Assembly: GCA_900318175.1 (NCBI GenBank)
Contig: ONJQ01000010.1
Span: 32,769 to 96,768 of the forward strand
Reading direction: 5' to 3'
Length of the DNA stretch: 64,000 bases
DNA from: an uncultured Bacteroidales bacterium
GTDB lineage: Bacteria; Bacteroidota; Bacteroidia; Bacteroidales; P3
Shown here: positions 46,527 through 54,335 of the stretch, in pieces
How the letters are laid out: the number at the start of each line of letters is the position of its first letter
How positions within the stretch are numbered: position 1 is the first letter of the stretch
Position numbers and translations under genes: made by a program
Notes under the pieces: generated by a model
Told to the model about the DNA's origin: nothing
The model's database searches: none
The model's input: only the letters and a program-made list of their open reading frames with translations

Positions 46527-46590
46527 GTGAATTCGTGAATGTGTGGATGTGTAAGTCAATCAACGGATTGACACATTCTCACATTCACGT
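46527..46590. repeat. Interspersed GTGAATGTGT repeat, copy C (palindromic)
   Basis: The clearest copy: GTGAATGTGTGGATGTGT ... CAATC on the left (46535-) and GATTG ACACATTCTCACATTCAC on the right (ending 46588) are imperfect reverse complements around AACG. This would fold into a long hairpin of about 23 bp. It lies between convergent genes (small lipoprotein and DUF456), where it may serve as a terminator. Confidence 0.65.
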
Positions 46591-46674
46591 TTTTTTGTAT
46601 TCTGTTTTTACGCACCTTCTTTTTACGTGCGGTCTTCCTTCGCTCCATGCTGTTTTGCCCTTTGTCCCTTTTTA

Positions 46675-46729
46675 GTCATTTATTCGTCTCCAGGAGGAAC
46701 AAATGAGGAAGAACAATTAGATAAATGAC
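46675..46729. repeat. Inverted repeat downstream of the DUF456 gene
   Basis: GTCATTTAT (46675-46683) and ATAAATGAC (46721-46729) are perfectly complementary with a 37-base spacer that contains AGGAACAAATGAGGAA. A very similar word occurs at about 9539-9558. It is in the 300-bp gap 46471-46773 together with repeat copy C; no gene is seen there. Confidence 0.4.
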
Positions 46730-46773
46730 CTACAAGGAGTGGAGGAAGGGCGTGGGAGGTCCTTTGTGACAGG

Positions 46774-47268
46774 TTACACGATAATGTCGCGGATAAGGAT
46801 GATGGCAAGGATGATGGAATAGACGAATTTGAGACCGGTCCCGGTGAGGAAGCCTACAAAGGCGCCCCATGCGGCGCGGAGGGCGTCGTGCGAGGCCTTG
46901 CCACTTATCAGTTCGCCGACAAGCGCCCCGATAAAAGGCCACAGAATCACGCCCAGCAGTCCTTGCGGACCGAAGGGGAGCCCCACAATGGAGATGACCA
47001 GCCCGATGTTGCAGCCCCAGATACCTGCTTTGCTACCACCGAATTTCTTGGTGCTTAGCGAAGGCACTACGTAGTCCAACACCGTGATGACGGCGGCAAT
47101 GCCGGCGGTGATGAAGAGGAATGTCGCCGAAAAATTGTCAACGGAAGTAAAACTGAGCACTAAGAGGGCAGCCCAGCTGAGGGGAGGCCCCGGCAGTCCT
47201 GGCACTACGGAGCCCGCTATGCCCACAAGGGCAAGGATGATGGCAAGGATGATGAGAAATGTTTCCAT
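46774..47268 (-). CDS. DUF456 family membrane protein
   Basis: A 164-residue inner membrane protein of the DUF456 family, with about four or five helices. Conserved stretches are VGIAGSVVPGLPGPPLSWAALL near the N-terminus, LDYVVPSLSTKKFGGSKAGIWG in the middle, and LPFGPQGLLGVILWPFIGALVGEL. The PGLPG motif and the KFGGSKAG loop are the family hallmarks. Function unknown. It is the first gene on the minus strand left of a GNAT-HD gene, 57 bp away, with repeat copy D between them. Confidence 0.92.
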   Translation of the reverse strand: METFLIILAIILALVGIAGSVVPGLPGPPLSWAALLVLSFTSVDNFSATFLFITAGIAAVITVLDYVVPSLSTKKFGGSKAGIWGCNIGLVISIVGLPFGPQGLLGVILWPFIGALVGELISGKASHDALRAAWGAFVGFLTGTGLKFVYSIILAIILIRDIIV

Positions 47269-47283
47269 GGGAGATTGGATGCG

Positions 47284-47310
47284 TTAATTAGTGAATGTGT
47301 CAATATTTGA
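47284..47310 (+). repeat. Interspersed GTGAATGTGT repeat, copy D (partial)
   Basis: TTAATTAGTGAATGTGTCAA plus ATATTTG is a short partial copy between the GNAT-HD and DUF456 genes. Confidence 0.45.
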
Positions 47311-47325
47311 GTCGGTTTTCAGCTT

Positions 47326-48459
47326 TCATTTTTGAACGAGAGAGTTGAAAAGGGCGCGCAGTCGGTCGGTGTCGGCTATCAGCTGGCGCAGCTTTTCGAG
47401 CTGGCGTGCGTTGCGCGAGCACGGGATGTAGAGCTTTAAGTATCCGCCCTCGGCATACTTCTCATGCAAGTGCTGAAGGGTGCGCTGCCATTGTGCTTCG
47501 CGGTCCAAGCCGGGGTAGTGGGAGAGGCCGTACTGGATGGTGCGGCGTACAATGGTGACGGGTTCGATGTCGCGGTCGGCTTCTGCCACAATCTGGCCGT
47601 AGAGGCTTCGGGGCATGGCTGAGGACGAGGCGCGGTGGTCCTCAGCGGCCTGTGCCATGGTCTCTATCTCGTCCGGGGTGAACCATTGAGTTAGTTGCTT
47701 GTCCCCGCGGATGATGCGACCGGAGACAAGGTGGTGATGCTCACGCCCCTCCACGACTCCCGTGTCGTGGTAGGCGGCAATGGTATAGACCATGTCGGGG
47801 TTGAGGTTAGCCGTCCCCTGCTTTTCCAGCATGTTCCGCAGTTCCATGCTTTGCGCCATGACGGTCTGGATGTGGTCCGGCCGGTGTGCTGCATCGAAGT
47901 GGTTGTAGCGCGGCAGTATCTCAGCCTCGACATAGTTGAGCAGCGATGGGGTGACCATGGGGTAGGTCATCTTTTGGAAAGCTTCGCGCGGGGAGCCGTC
48001 GCGCATATACACCACCCCGCAACGGGTGTAGCCGCGCCCTGCGATGATGTGCAGCATGATGGGATTGTCGCGGTGTGTGTCCACCCGGACGGAGGCGCAA
48101 CGCTCTTCGGCAAACGAGAAAGCACTGCGGGCAATGCCCTGCACCCCTGGCGCGCAGGCCAGCCGGTGCAGGGTGCCGTAAGGGGTTGTATCGTCAATCC
48201 ACTGGCCGTCCTCAATATAAGCGTAGGTCGGTTCGGGATCCAGCAGCAGGGCGAAATAGCCCACAATCTGGCCCCCTTGCAGGATGACGTGGCCTATGCC
48301 GCGAGCCATGTCGCTGCCAATCAAGTCAGGACCGGGGTATCCCACCCACTGCGAAGCATTGCCGACGGCACGCATGATGCTGCGTGAATGGTCAATAAGC
48401 TGCATGATGTGCTCCAAATCGGGCCGGTCGGCAGGGCGGATGGAGTAGGCGGTGGCCAT
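47326..48459 (-). CDS. GNAT acetyltransferase / HD hydrolase fusion
   Basis: A 377-residue cytoplasmic protein with two domains. Residues 1-about 170 have a GNAT acetyltransferase pattern: YSIRPADRPDLEHIMQLIDH at the start, GHVILQGGQIVGYFALLLD for the central strands, LHRLACAPGVQGIARSAFSFAEERC for the acetyl-CoA loop and helix, and VDTHRDNPIMLHIIAGRGYTRCGVVYMRDGSP. Residues about 180-330 are an HD-type domain: RYNHFDAAHRPDHIQTVMAQS, IAAYHDTGVVEGREHHHLVSG and IVAEADRDIE. The C-terminus is helical. The combination is uncommon to my knowledge; the HD part could hydrolyse a nucleotide while the GNAT part acetylates a protein or small molecule. Substrates unknown. Confidence 0.8.
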   Translation of the reverse strand: MATAYSIRPADRPDLEHIMQLIDHSRSIMRAVGNASQWVGYPGPDLIGSDMARGIGHVILQGGQIVGYFALLLDPEPTYAYIEDGQWIDDTTPYGTLHRLACAPGVQGIARSAFSFAEERCASVRVDTHRDNPIMLHIIAGRGYTRCGVVYMRDGSPREAFQKMTYPMVTPSLLNYVEAEILPRYNHFDAAHRPDHIQTVMAQSMELRNMLEKQGTANLNPDMVYTIAAYHDTGVVEGREHHHLVSGRIIRGDKQLTQWFTPDEIETMAQAAEDHRASSSAMPRSLYGQIVAEADRDIEPVTIVRRTIQYGLSHYPGLDREAQWQRTLQHLHEKYAEGGYLKLYIPCSRNARQLEKLRQLIADTDRLRALFNSLVQK

Positions 48460-48509
48460 GTTGAGAATTAAATTCTAATAATAATTAGTAATTGGTAACT
48501 ATTAGTTGA

Positions 48510-49154
48510 TTAAAGGATAGCTTCGATGGCTTCGACGATAGCGGTGTTGGGAGCTGTGGGCTCAAAGCGGCAGACCACGTTGCCCTCGCGGTCAATGAGG
48601 AACTTGGTGAAATTCCATTTAATGTCAGGGTTTTCGGCATAGAGGCTGTCCTGAGCCTTGAAGGCTGCGTGGAGGTAGGCTCCGCGCGGGTCGGTGGTGT
48701 CAAAGCCGCCAAAGGGGGCCTTGCTCTTCAGCCATGTGTAGAGGGGGATGGCCTGCTCGCCATTCACGTCGATTTTGGCCATCTGCGGGAATGTGGTGCC
48801 ATAAGTGCCGGTGCAGAAAGCGTGAATCTCCTCGATGGTGCCGGGAGCCTGTTCGCCAAACTGGTTGCAGGGGAAATCAAGAATTTCCAGACCACGGTCG
48901 TGGTAGGTGGCATAGAGAGCCTGCAATTCGGCATACTGCGGAGTGAAACCGCATTGTGTGGCGGTGTTCACCACCAGCAGCACTTTGCCCTGATAGTCGG
49001 CGAGCGACACCGTGTCGCCCGTGCCGTTCACGATGTTGAACTGATAGATGTTGTCGGTGTTGGTTGTCTCGGCAACCTCGGCTTTTTTCTGGTTGCAGCC
49101 GCACAGCATCATGGTTGCTGCAATGCAAAAGGCAAGAATCTTAAATTGTTTCAT
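48510..49154 (-). CDS. Glutathione peroxidase-type lipoprotein
   Basis: A 214-residue thiol peroxidase of the glutathione peroxidase family, exported as a lipoprotein (MKQFKILAFCIAATMMLCGC, lipobox LCGC). The catalytic Cys is in LLVVNTATQCGFTPQYAELQ, with the conserved Gln in LDFPCNQFGEQAPG and Trp in IKWNFTKFLIDREGNV. Because a cysteine replaces selenocysteine and Bacteroidota rarely use glutathione, it is probably thioredoxin-dependent and removes peroxides in the periplasm. It has its own promoter and faces the GNAT-HD gene 50 bp downstream. Confidence 0.95.
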   Translation of the reverse strand: MKQFKILAFCIAATMMLCGCNQKKAEVAETTNTDNIYQFNIVNGTGDTVSLADYQGKVLLVVNTATQCGFTPQYAELQALYATYHDRGLEILDFPCNQFGEQAPGTIEEIHAFCTGTYGTTFPQMAKIDVNGEQAIPLYTWLKSKAPFGGFDTTDPRGAYLHAAFKAQDSLYAENPDIKWNFTKFLIDREGNVVCRFEPTAPNTAIVEAIEAIL

Positions 49155-49216
49155 TGTTGTGTACTTTGTTGATAATTATTTTGTTGTATGCAATCTTTTG
49201 GGTCTAATAATAATTG

Positions 49217-49224
49217 CAAATATA
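49217..49224 (-). promoter_or_regulatory. Promoter -7 element for the glutathione peroxidase gene
   Basis: TATATTTG followed by CAATTATTA on the minus strand is an exact TAnnTTTG match, 62 bp before the start codon. Confidence 0.6.
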
Positions 49225-49300
49225 CAAAATAATCTTCAACTTTGGATGTCTGTTCTCAAAACAGTGTTACAAATCCGAAAGGTCCCTGCCGAGATGTTTG

Positions 49301-50911
49301 TCAGTAGAATATCTTCTCAGCGGGATAGTTGCCCACTTGCACCAGCAGGATACTATGCGATGCGGGTAGTATGTCGGTCAGCCGCAGGGTAGCAGTGGCG
49401 ACGGGGCTGCAATGGTACAGCTCCTTTCCGCTGATGTCGAAAATGCGGACGGGTAGGGGGGTGTCGGCATAGATGCAGAGCATCCCGTCCCTGCACACAA
49501 GGCTGTAGTTTCGTTCTCCCTCCGTCGTTTCGTCGATGCCGACGGGGAAGTCCTCAACAAAGTTGTGGAAGTAGCTCCATCGTTCGGTGTACGATGCAAG
49601 GCTCCCGCGACGTATATGTACCGCTATATCGGGGTCTATGCCGTCGAAGGAACCCCACGACACCTGCGGAGCTATCTCGTCAGCCGAAATGATTGTGGAC
49701 ACCCCTGTGCATCCGGCAAAAGCCTCTTCGCCAATACTGATAACCTTCTTCGGCAGGACGATGCGGTGCAGTCCCGCGATGCCATAAAAAGCGTAGGGGG
49801 CTATGCGATAAGTGTTGCTGGGGATGACCGTGCTTCTGCATCCGCTGACAATCTGTCCGTTGTTTTTATCGTAGATGGCATTGCAGCTGCTGCGGCTGTC
49901 ATACTTGGTGTTGGCGGAATCAACAGTGATTGTGTCAAGGCTGGTACATCCTGCGAATGGGTTATGCCCTATGTATAATACCGATGCGGGGATGTGTATC
50001 GATGTCAATCCGCTACAGTCTTGGAAAGCAAAATCGCATATCTCCGAGATGGAGTTGGGCAGTGTTAATTGACGAAGACCGTCAAAGCCGACAAAAGCTT
50101 TCTGGTCAATACGCCGCACATCGTCGGGTATCACTGTGGCAGCGCAGCCGGCGACCAGCCATTTGTTGGCAGTATAGATGACGGCGTTGCAGTCCCCACG
50201 GCTGTCAAATACCGCATTGTCCGGGTCTACTGTCAGCGAGGTGAGCCCCCGGCAGTGCGCCAGACACATATATCCTACACTGCGTACTTTGGCGGGAATA
50301 TGGAAAGACCGTAAAGCGGTGCAACCGTCAAAAGCGTAGTTCCCGATAACCTCTAAACTGTCCGGCAGGACAATTGCTGCAAGCTCCTCTATGCCCTGGA
50401 AAGCACGTGATGCAATGGAGGTGACAGTGGGCGGGATTGTGGAACGCCGGCAGCCGCAAACCAGTTTGTTCTCCCGTGTGTCGATGTAAGCGTTGCAACC
50501 CTGCGGCGTGGCGTAGGCACTGTTGCCCGATAGCACAGCCATGCTGTCAAGCTCCGTGCAGTACGAGAAAGCCCCATACCCTATGTGTGTCACCGTTGCG
50601 GGAATGGTAATGCCCGTAAGGCTCCGACAATGGGCAAAAGCATAGTCTTCGACCACCGTAACTGGCACCGTGTGCAGCACCGAGTCGTATGGCCAGTCGG
50701 CATCGGGCTCGAAAAAGTATTCCCAGTACGAGGCACTATCGGGCAGGACAACATGCCCTGTTATGGCCGAATCCTGCTGGGTGACAAAAGCATTATATTC
50801 CCCGCAAGAAATCCTGATACGATGGCCCGAAGGCGAAACCACCCAGTCGTTTTGACCAACAGCCGTTGTGGCAGCGGCCATAAAGAATAATAAATATACA
50901 ATCCTTTTCAT
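49301..50911 (-). CDS. BspA-type leucine-rich-repeat surface protein
   Basis: A 536-residue secreted protein. After the signal peptide (KRIVYLLFFMAAATTAVGQ) come about ten BspA/TpLRR-type repeats of roughly 23 residues, for example VVEDYAFAHCRSLTGITIPATVTHIGYGAF (in part), SIASRAFQGIEELAAIVLPDSL and ICDFAFQDCSGLTSIHIPASV. The last 80 residues (YSLVCRDGMLCIYADTPLPVRIFDISGKELY ... VQVGNYPAEKIFY, in part) resemble a T9SS sorting domain. Such proteins bind host or partner-cell proteins. It is the last gene of the sigma-factor operon, 28 bp after the beta-barrel gene. Confidence 0.87.
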   Translation of the reverse strand: MKRIVYLLFFMAAATTAVGQNDWVVSPSGHRIRISCGEYNAFVTQQDSAITGHVVLPDSASYWEYFFEPDADWPYDSVLHTVPVTVVEDYAFAHCRSLTGITIPATVTHIGYGAFSYCTELDSMAVLSGNSAYATPQGCNAYIDTRENKLVCGCRRSTIPPTVTSIASRAFQGIEELAAIVLPDSLEVIGNYAFDGCTALRSFHIPAKVRSVGYMCLAHCRGLTSLTVDPDNAVFDSRGDCNAVIYTANKWLVAGCAATVIPDDVRRIDQKAFVGFDGLRQLTLPNSISEICDFAFQDCSGLTSIHIPASVLYIGHNPFAGCTSLDTITVDSANTKYDSRSSCNAIYDKNNGQIVSGCRSTVIPSNTYRIAPYAFYGIAGLHRIVLPKKVISIGEEAFAGCTGVSTIISADEIAPQVSWGSFDGIDPDIAVHIRRGSLASYTERWSYFHNFVEDFPVGIDETTEGERNYSLVCRDGMLCIYADTPLPVRIFDISGKELYHCSPVATATLRLTDILPASHSILLVQVGNYPAEKIFY

Positions 50912-50939
50912 GATAATATTTATGTTTAGATGGGTTCTT

Positions 50940-52001
50940 TTATTCTCTTGAAAGTCTCGACAGGTCGGTGGAAAAACCGATGTGCACAGGATATAGGTTG
51001 ATGTGCTGCCCGTTACCGGTATCCATGTGGCTGAACATGGGCAGCAGGCTGCTCTCTATGTAAAAGCCCAGAATTCCCCAGTTGAGCGACAGTCGCAGGT
51101 CGCAGGTGAAGAAATAGTTCTTCCAAGTGGCCGTGCTTGTTTCTGTTGTGGTATTGATGCCGTTTTCGTAACTCTTATACGTCTGCTCCGTAAGGGAGGG
51201 CATTGACAGCCCCGGCAACAGCTCCACTTGGCAGAACAGACCCGTGTGCGAAGGTTTGGCAAAGAGGTTGAACTGGATGGGAAACACCATGTTCGTGTTG
51301 TTCACTTGGCTCTGCCAGCCTCCGCGGTTGGCTACATCGCGCTGTCGGAACCCCTGCATGCAGTTGGTGGACTGGTAGTAGACGTAGGGTGCGTTGAAAT
51401 AATAATGGTCGAACCGAAACCCGATGCCGACGCCGAGGCTCCAATGCTCGTGCATCACAAAAGCGTAGCCCAGTTCATATCCCGCCAAGTGGAACTTCCA
51501 TTTCAGACTATACGCACCACCGCCTACGGCAGGGTCAATACCCCCGTACCCTTTCAGCACACCGTCGCCCCAGTTCGACCACCCTGCCATCAGTTTGTAG
51601 AACAGCCGGTCGTCAAGCTTGTCGTAACGGTAATGTACCACGGGTTCCGTGTCGACATTGATGGCGTTTGCATCCACACTCCCATTCTCTACATACTCCA
51701 TGGCCACCTGCTTGTTGCTGGAACCGACTGTGATGCCATAGCTCTTGGCTGCAGGAAGCACGGTGAGTGTCCTCCCGGTGTAAAAGAAAAGGTTGTCGGG
51801 ATGTTGTTCCGGACTGCCGGCATAGACGGCCACCCGCACACAGTCCACCGTGTCAGTCACTATGGCCACATGGCAACCCGCCGTTATCCTTACGCTGTCT
51901 ATCCGTTGCACCTCCTGGTTCAGGATGCGCATAGGCACCTGCTGAGCCGTCGCTGTGCCCGCGACCAGCAGGCATATCGTTGTCAAAAGAATGCTCTTCA
52001 T
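50940..52001 (-). CDS. Predicted outer membrane beta-barrel protein, unknown function
   Basis: A 353-residue protein with signal peptide MKSILLTTICLLVAGTATAQ. Residues about 25-110 are a small polar domain (VQRIDSVRITAGCHVAIVTDTV, RVAVYAGSPEQHPDNLFFYTG); residues about 130-353 show the alternating aromatic pattern of an eight- to ten-stranded barrel, for example AYSLKWKFHLAGYELGYAFVM, SLGVGIGFRFDHYYFNAPYV and GLFCQVELLPGLSMP, ending in the strand INLYPVHIGFSTDLSRLSRE. It lies between the FGE-like lipoprotein and BspA-like genes in the sigma-factor operon, so it may be part of a surface signalling or secretion unit. No family is recognised. Confidence 0.72.
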   Translation of the reverse strand: MKSILLTTICLLVAGTATAQQVPMRILNQEVQRIDSVRITAGCHVAIVTDTVDCVRVAVYAGSPEQHPDNLFFYTGRTLTVLPAAKSYGITVGSSNKQVAMEYVENGSVDANAINVDTEPVVHYRYDKLDDRLFYKLMAGWSNWGDGVLKGYGGIDPAVGGGAYSLKWKFHLAGYELGYAFVMHEHWSLGVGIGFRFDHYYFNAPYVYYQSTNCMQGFRQRDVANRGGWQSQVNNTNMVFPIQFNLFAKPSHTGLFCQVELLPGLSMPSLTEQTYKSYENGINTTTETSTATWKNYFFTCDLRLSLNWGILGFYIESSLLPMFSHMDTGNGQHINLYPVHIGFSTDLSRLSRE

Positions 52002-52030
52002 GTTTGTTTTCTGTTTAAGATTATTGCTGT

Positions 52031-52894
52031 TTAGTCGTTTGTCGCTACGAGTACCAACCGCAGTCCGACGTAGGTCAGTGGGTAATCGGCAGAGGCGTAG
52101 CCGCGATAATACACTCGGCAGTCTTGGTCGTTGGAATGGTAATGCCCCCCGCGCACAACCATCAGGTCGTTTTCCCAGTGTGGCGGTCCTTGCGGGTCGG
52201 TCTGCGCCTCAGCTGGATATGGAGCGTAGATGTCGCTGCACAGTTCCGCCACATTCCCGCTCATGTCATACAGCCCGAGTCTGTTCGCTTTCAATTGACC
52301 CACAGCATGCAGATGCCCGCCGCTGTTGTAGTAGTTCCAGGCCACCTCGTTCGAGTAGTATGCACCGCTGAAACGGTCGCTCATCGAGCCGTTACGTCCA
52401 CCGCGTGCCGCATACTCCCATTCCGACTCGGTCGGCAGCCGCAGCCGCAACCTCGAAAGGTGTTCGATGCGGGTCAGAAACGTGTCCACCTCGTCGCGCC
52501 GCATGCCCTCCATGGGCAAACTGGCGGTCTCGATGGTATAATGGCCGTCCATGCCGGTGCCGTCGCCCATGATGTCATACCACTGCTTGCGGCTTATCTC
52601 GTAGCGTCCCAGCCTAAAACCGCTGATGGTGACCTGATGCACCGGCGTCTGTTCTGTCCATGTGGTAGAATCAAATCCCGGCATTGCAGGGAAAGTGAAC
52701 TGCACCCCCATGTAAAAAGTGCCACCCTCCACCTCCACAAGGTCTTCGGCCATTTGGCGAATCGACTCCCGTTGTGCCGCTGTTGCTTCGGGTGCCCAAA
52801 CAATGCCCAATTCACGCAAAGTCGGCTCGGGAGCTTCCTTTGCGCACCCTGCCACAACCAGACAGACAGTAACTATGTTGAATATTTTCCTCAT
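52031..52894 (-). CDS. FGE-sulfatase-fold lipoprotein
   Basis: A 287-residue lipoprotein (signal peptide MRKIFNIVTVCLVVAGC, lipobox VAGC) with a formylglycine-generating-enzyme (SUMF1) fold. Visible motifs: LVEVEGGTFYMGVQF, PVHQVTISGFRLGRYEISRKQW, RLRLPTESEWEYAARGG, GLYDMSGNVAELCSDIY, VVRGGHYHSNDQDCRVYYRG and VGLRLVLVA. The enzyme's catalytic cysteine pair is not obvious, so it may be a structural or binding version, as in GldJ and GldK. The position directly after the anti-sigma factor gene suggests a periplasmic partner in signalling or in handling the downstream surface proteins. Confidence 0.88.
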   Translation of the reverse strand: MRKIFNIVTVCLVVAGCAKEAPEPTLRELGIVWAPEATAAQRESIRQMAEDLVEVEGGTFYMGVQFTFPAMPGFDSTTWTEQTPVHQVTISGFRLGRYEISRKQWYDIMGDGTGMDGHYTIETASLPMEGMRRDEVDTFLTRIEHLSRLRLRLPTESEWEYAARGGRNGSMSDRFSGAYYSNEVAWNYYNSGGHLHAVGQLKANRLGLYDMSGNVAELCSDIYAPYPAEAQTDPQGPPHWENDLMVVRGGHYHSNDQDCRVYYRGYASADYPLTYVGLRLVLVATND

Positions 52895-52965
52895 ATTGTT
52901 TAATCCTTAATGGGTTGAATAAAATATCATTCTCGATTCTCAGTTTTCAATTCTCAATCCCCTCA

Positions 52966-53646
52966 TCAGAGCATTCCTATTTTCTGTCCTGTGGCAATAA
53001 GGCGGCAGGCCAGATTGTGGCATGTCTCTTTGTGCTCGGGGCTTGCAACAAGGTCTTGCCTGTTCTCGACACGGCAGCCATACACCACCAGCCTGTCGCT
53101 CTCGCACAGTTGCGGCTGTGCTGACGTTGCGGGTTCCAGATGCTCAACGGGCACGGCTTCTGTAGGCAGGGACGCTGGCTTTGTGGCCAAAGGTTCGTTT
53201 ATGGCATGCCGTTTCATCTGCGCTATGGGGTGTGCAACGACACGGGGTTGGACGGATGGACTATCGCTCTCGGTTGGTTCAATGGCGGTTGCCGGTTTGG
53301 CAGAGGCAATATATCCCGTCGGAGTTGATACGGTTCCGCTTCCCGTCTGCGACGGACTCCGCAACAACACGGCAGTAGCAAACAACACGGCAATACAGGC
53401 TGCAGCACCCCATCGCCACCAGACAACGGCGCGGGCGGGATGTCGTTTCAACGCATCTTTGTATTGGTATTGGACATCGGGAGGCGTTACTATCGGCTCG
53501 TCGCTGTAATACAGCCTGTATTCCTGCTCGATGTCGTGATGTTCGCGGAGAAACGCCTCCACCTCCCTCCGCTGCCCTTCGTCCAACAGTCCCTCGTGGT
53601 ATTGCAGCAGCATGGCCTCGTAATTATCAGTGGTAATCATCTTCAT
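52966..53646 (-). CDS. Anti-sigma factor-like membrane protein
   Basis: A 226-residue protein with a cytoplasmic N-terminal domain of the Bacteroidota anti-sigma type (ITTDNYEAMLLQYHEGLLDEGQRREVEAFLREHHDIEQEY, in part), one membrane helix near residues 78-95 (WGAAACIAVLFATAVLL) and a Pro/Thr/Ser-rich periplasmic region ending in CESDRLVVYGCRVENRQ and a cysteine-containing tail. No zinc HxxxCxxC motif is present. It starts 30 bp after the ECF sigma gene, which fixes its role: it should hold the sigma factor inactive at the membrane until a surface signal arrives. Confidence 0.85.
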   Translation of the reverse strand: MKMITTDNYEAMLLQYHEGLLDEGQRREVEAFLREHHDIEQEYRLYYSDEPIVTPPDVQYQYKDALKRHPARAVVWWRWGAAACIAVLFATAVLLRSPSQTGSGTVSTPTGYIASAKPATAIEPTESDSPSVQPRVVAHPIAQMKRHAINEPLATKPASLPTEAVPVEHLEPATSAQPQLCESDRLVVYGCRVENRQDLVASPEHKETCHNLACRLIATGQKIGML

Positions 53647-53676
53647 TATCTATATAATATATAAAGAATTTTGTTT

Positions 53677-54150
53677 CTATCTGTTCTCAGTCAAATATTT
53701 CCGAGCCTTCACCCTTGCCCGGTACAGGTAGGTTGCAACCTGTTGCTCGCTCAGTCCCGTCATCTCGGCCATCTCTTTGTAGCTGTATCCCTCCAAGTCG
53801 TGCATCAGCAACAGCATCCTCTGTGTGTCGGGCAATGTGGTCAGCATCTTCTCTATGCTGTCGTGCAACTCATAGTCTTTATGGGGATTGTAGCTCTCGC
53901 CGGGAATCATCTCCTCTTTGGTTAGTTTTTTTCGTTGCCGGTATCTGTTCACCAATCGCCGGTACAGCACTCGCATCAAATAGCCTTTTGCACCGTCTGC
54001 CCCCACTTCCCAGCGGTGTTCCCATAGGGTGACAAAACTGTCCTGCACGGCATCGTTGCTCTCGTCCTCATCGCCCGTGTAGCGCAGGGCGAAGCGGAAC
54101 AGGTCGTCGCTGTATTTGTCTACTATGAGGTTGTACTCCTTTATATCCAT
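53677..54150 (-). CDS. ECF-type RNA polymerase sigma factor
   Basis: A 157-residue sigma-70 factor of the extracytoplasmic-function group. Region 2 is YNLIVDKYSDDLFRFALRYTGDEDESNDAVQDSFVTLWEH (in part), and region 4 is LTTLPDTQRMLLLMHDLEGYSYKEMAEMTGLSEQQVATYLYRARVKARKYL (in part), with the helix-turn-helix at the end. It is the first gene of an operon with its anti-sigma factor and three envelope proteins. The promoter at 54241-54248 looks like the housekeeping type. Confidence 0.95.
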   Translation of the reverse strand: MDIKEYNLIVDKYSDDLFRFALRYTGDEDESNDAVQDSFVTLWEHRWEVGADGAKGYLMRVLYRRLVNRYRQRKKLTKEEMIPGESYNPHKDYELHDSIEKMLTTLPDTQRMLLLMHDLEGYSYKEMAEMTGLSEQQVATYLYRARVKARKYLTENR

Positions 54151-54240
54151 CGGCCGTTTGTTTCTCCGTCCTCCTGTTTAACCAATAGACGCACAAGTGC
54201 GCCCGTTTATTACACTTCCGGAAAAATATTTTTCATGCTG

Positions 54241-54248
54241 CAAAGATA
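54241..54248 (-). promoter_or_regulatory. Promoter -7 element for the ECF sigma operon
   Basis: TATCTTTG followed by CAGC on the minus strand, 91 bp before the sigma-factor start. A GTTG at 54271-54274 (minus strand, 22-bp spacing) may be the -33 element and overlaps the inverted repeat described next, so binding there could block this promoter. Confidence 0.7.
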
Positions 54249-54262
54249 CTATGATATTTAAG

Positions 54263-54334
54263 CGATATTTCAACGTTATTTCTACGATATTCTATCGTTG
54301 AAATATCGTTGATGTATCGTTGAAGTATCGTTGA
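54263..54334. promoter_or_regulatory. Iterated 11-bp repeats and inverted repeat upstream of hydF
   Basis: Four exact copies of TATCGTTGA start at 54293, 54304, 54315 and 54326, an exact 11-bp period, so one face of the helix is presented four times. In addition CGATATTTCAACG (54263-54275) is the perfect reverse complement of CGTTGAAATATCG (54296-54308), with a 20-base spacer. The array ends 1 bp before the hydF start codon and lies between the divergent ECF-sigma and hydF genes. It is most likely a cooperative operator; a fold in the 5' mRNA is the alternative. Confidence 0.7.
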
Positions 54335-54335
54335 T

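Noticed and set aside
54293-54334. CRISPR-like array
   Set aside because: Repeats are 9 bp with 2-bp spacers; far too short for CRISPR, and no cas genes are present.
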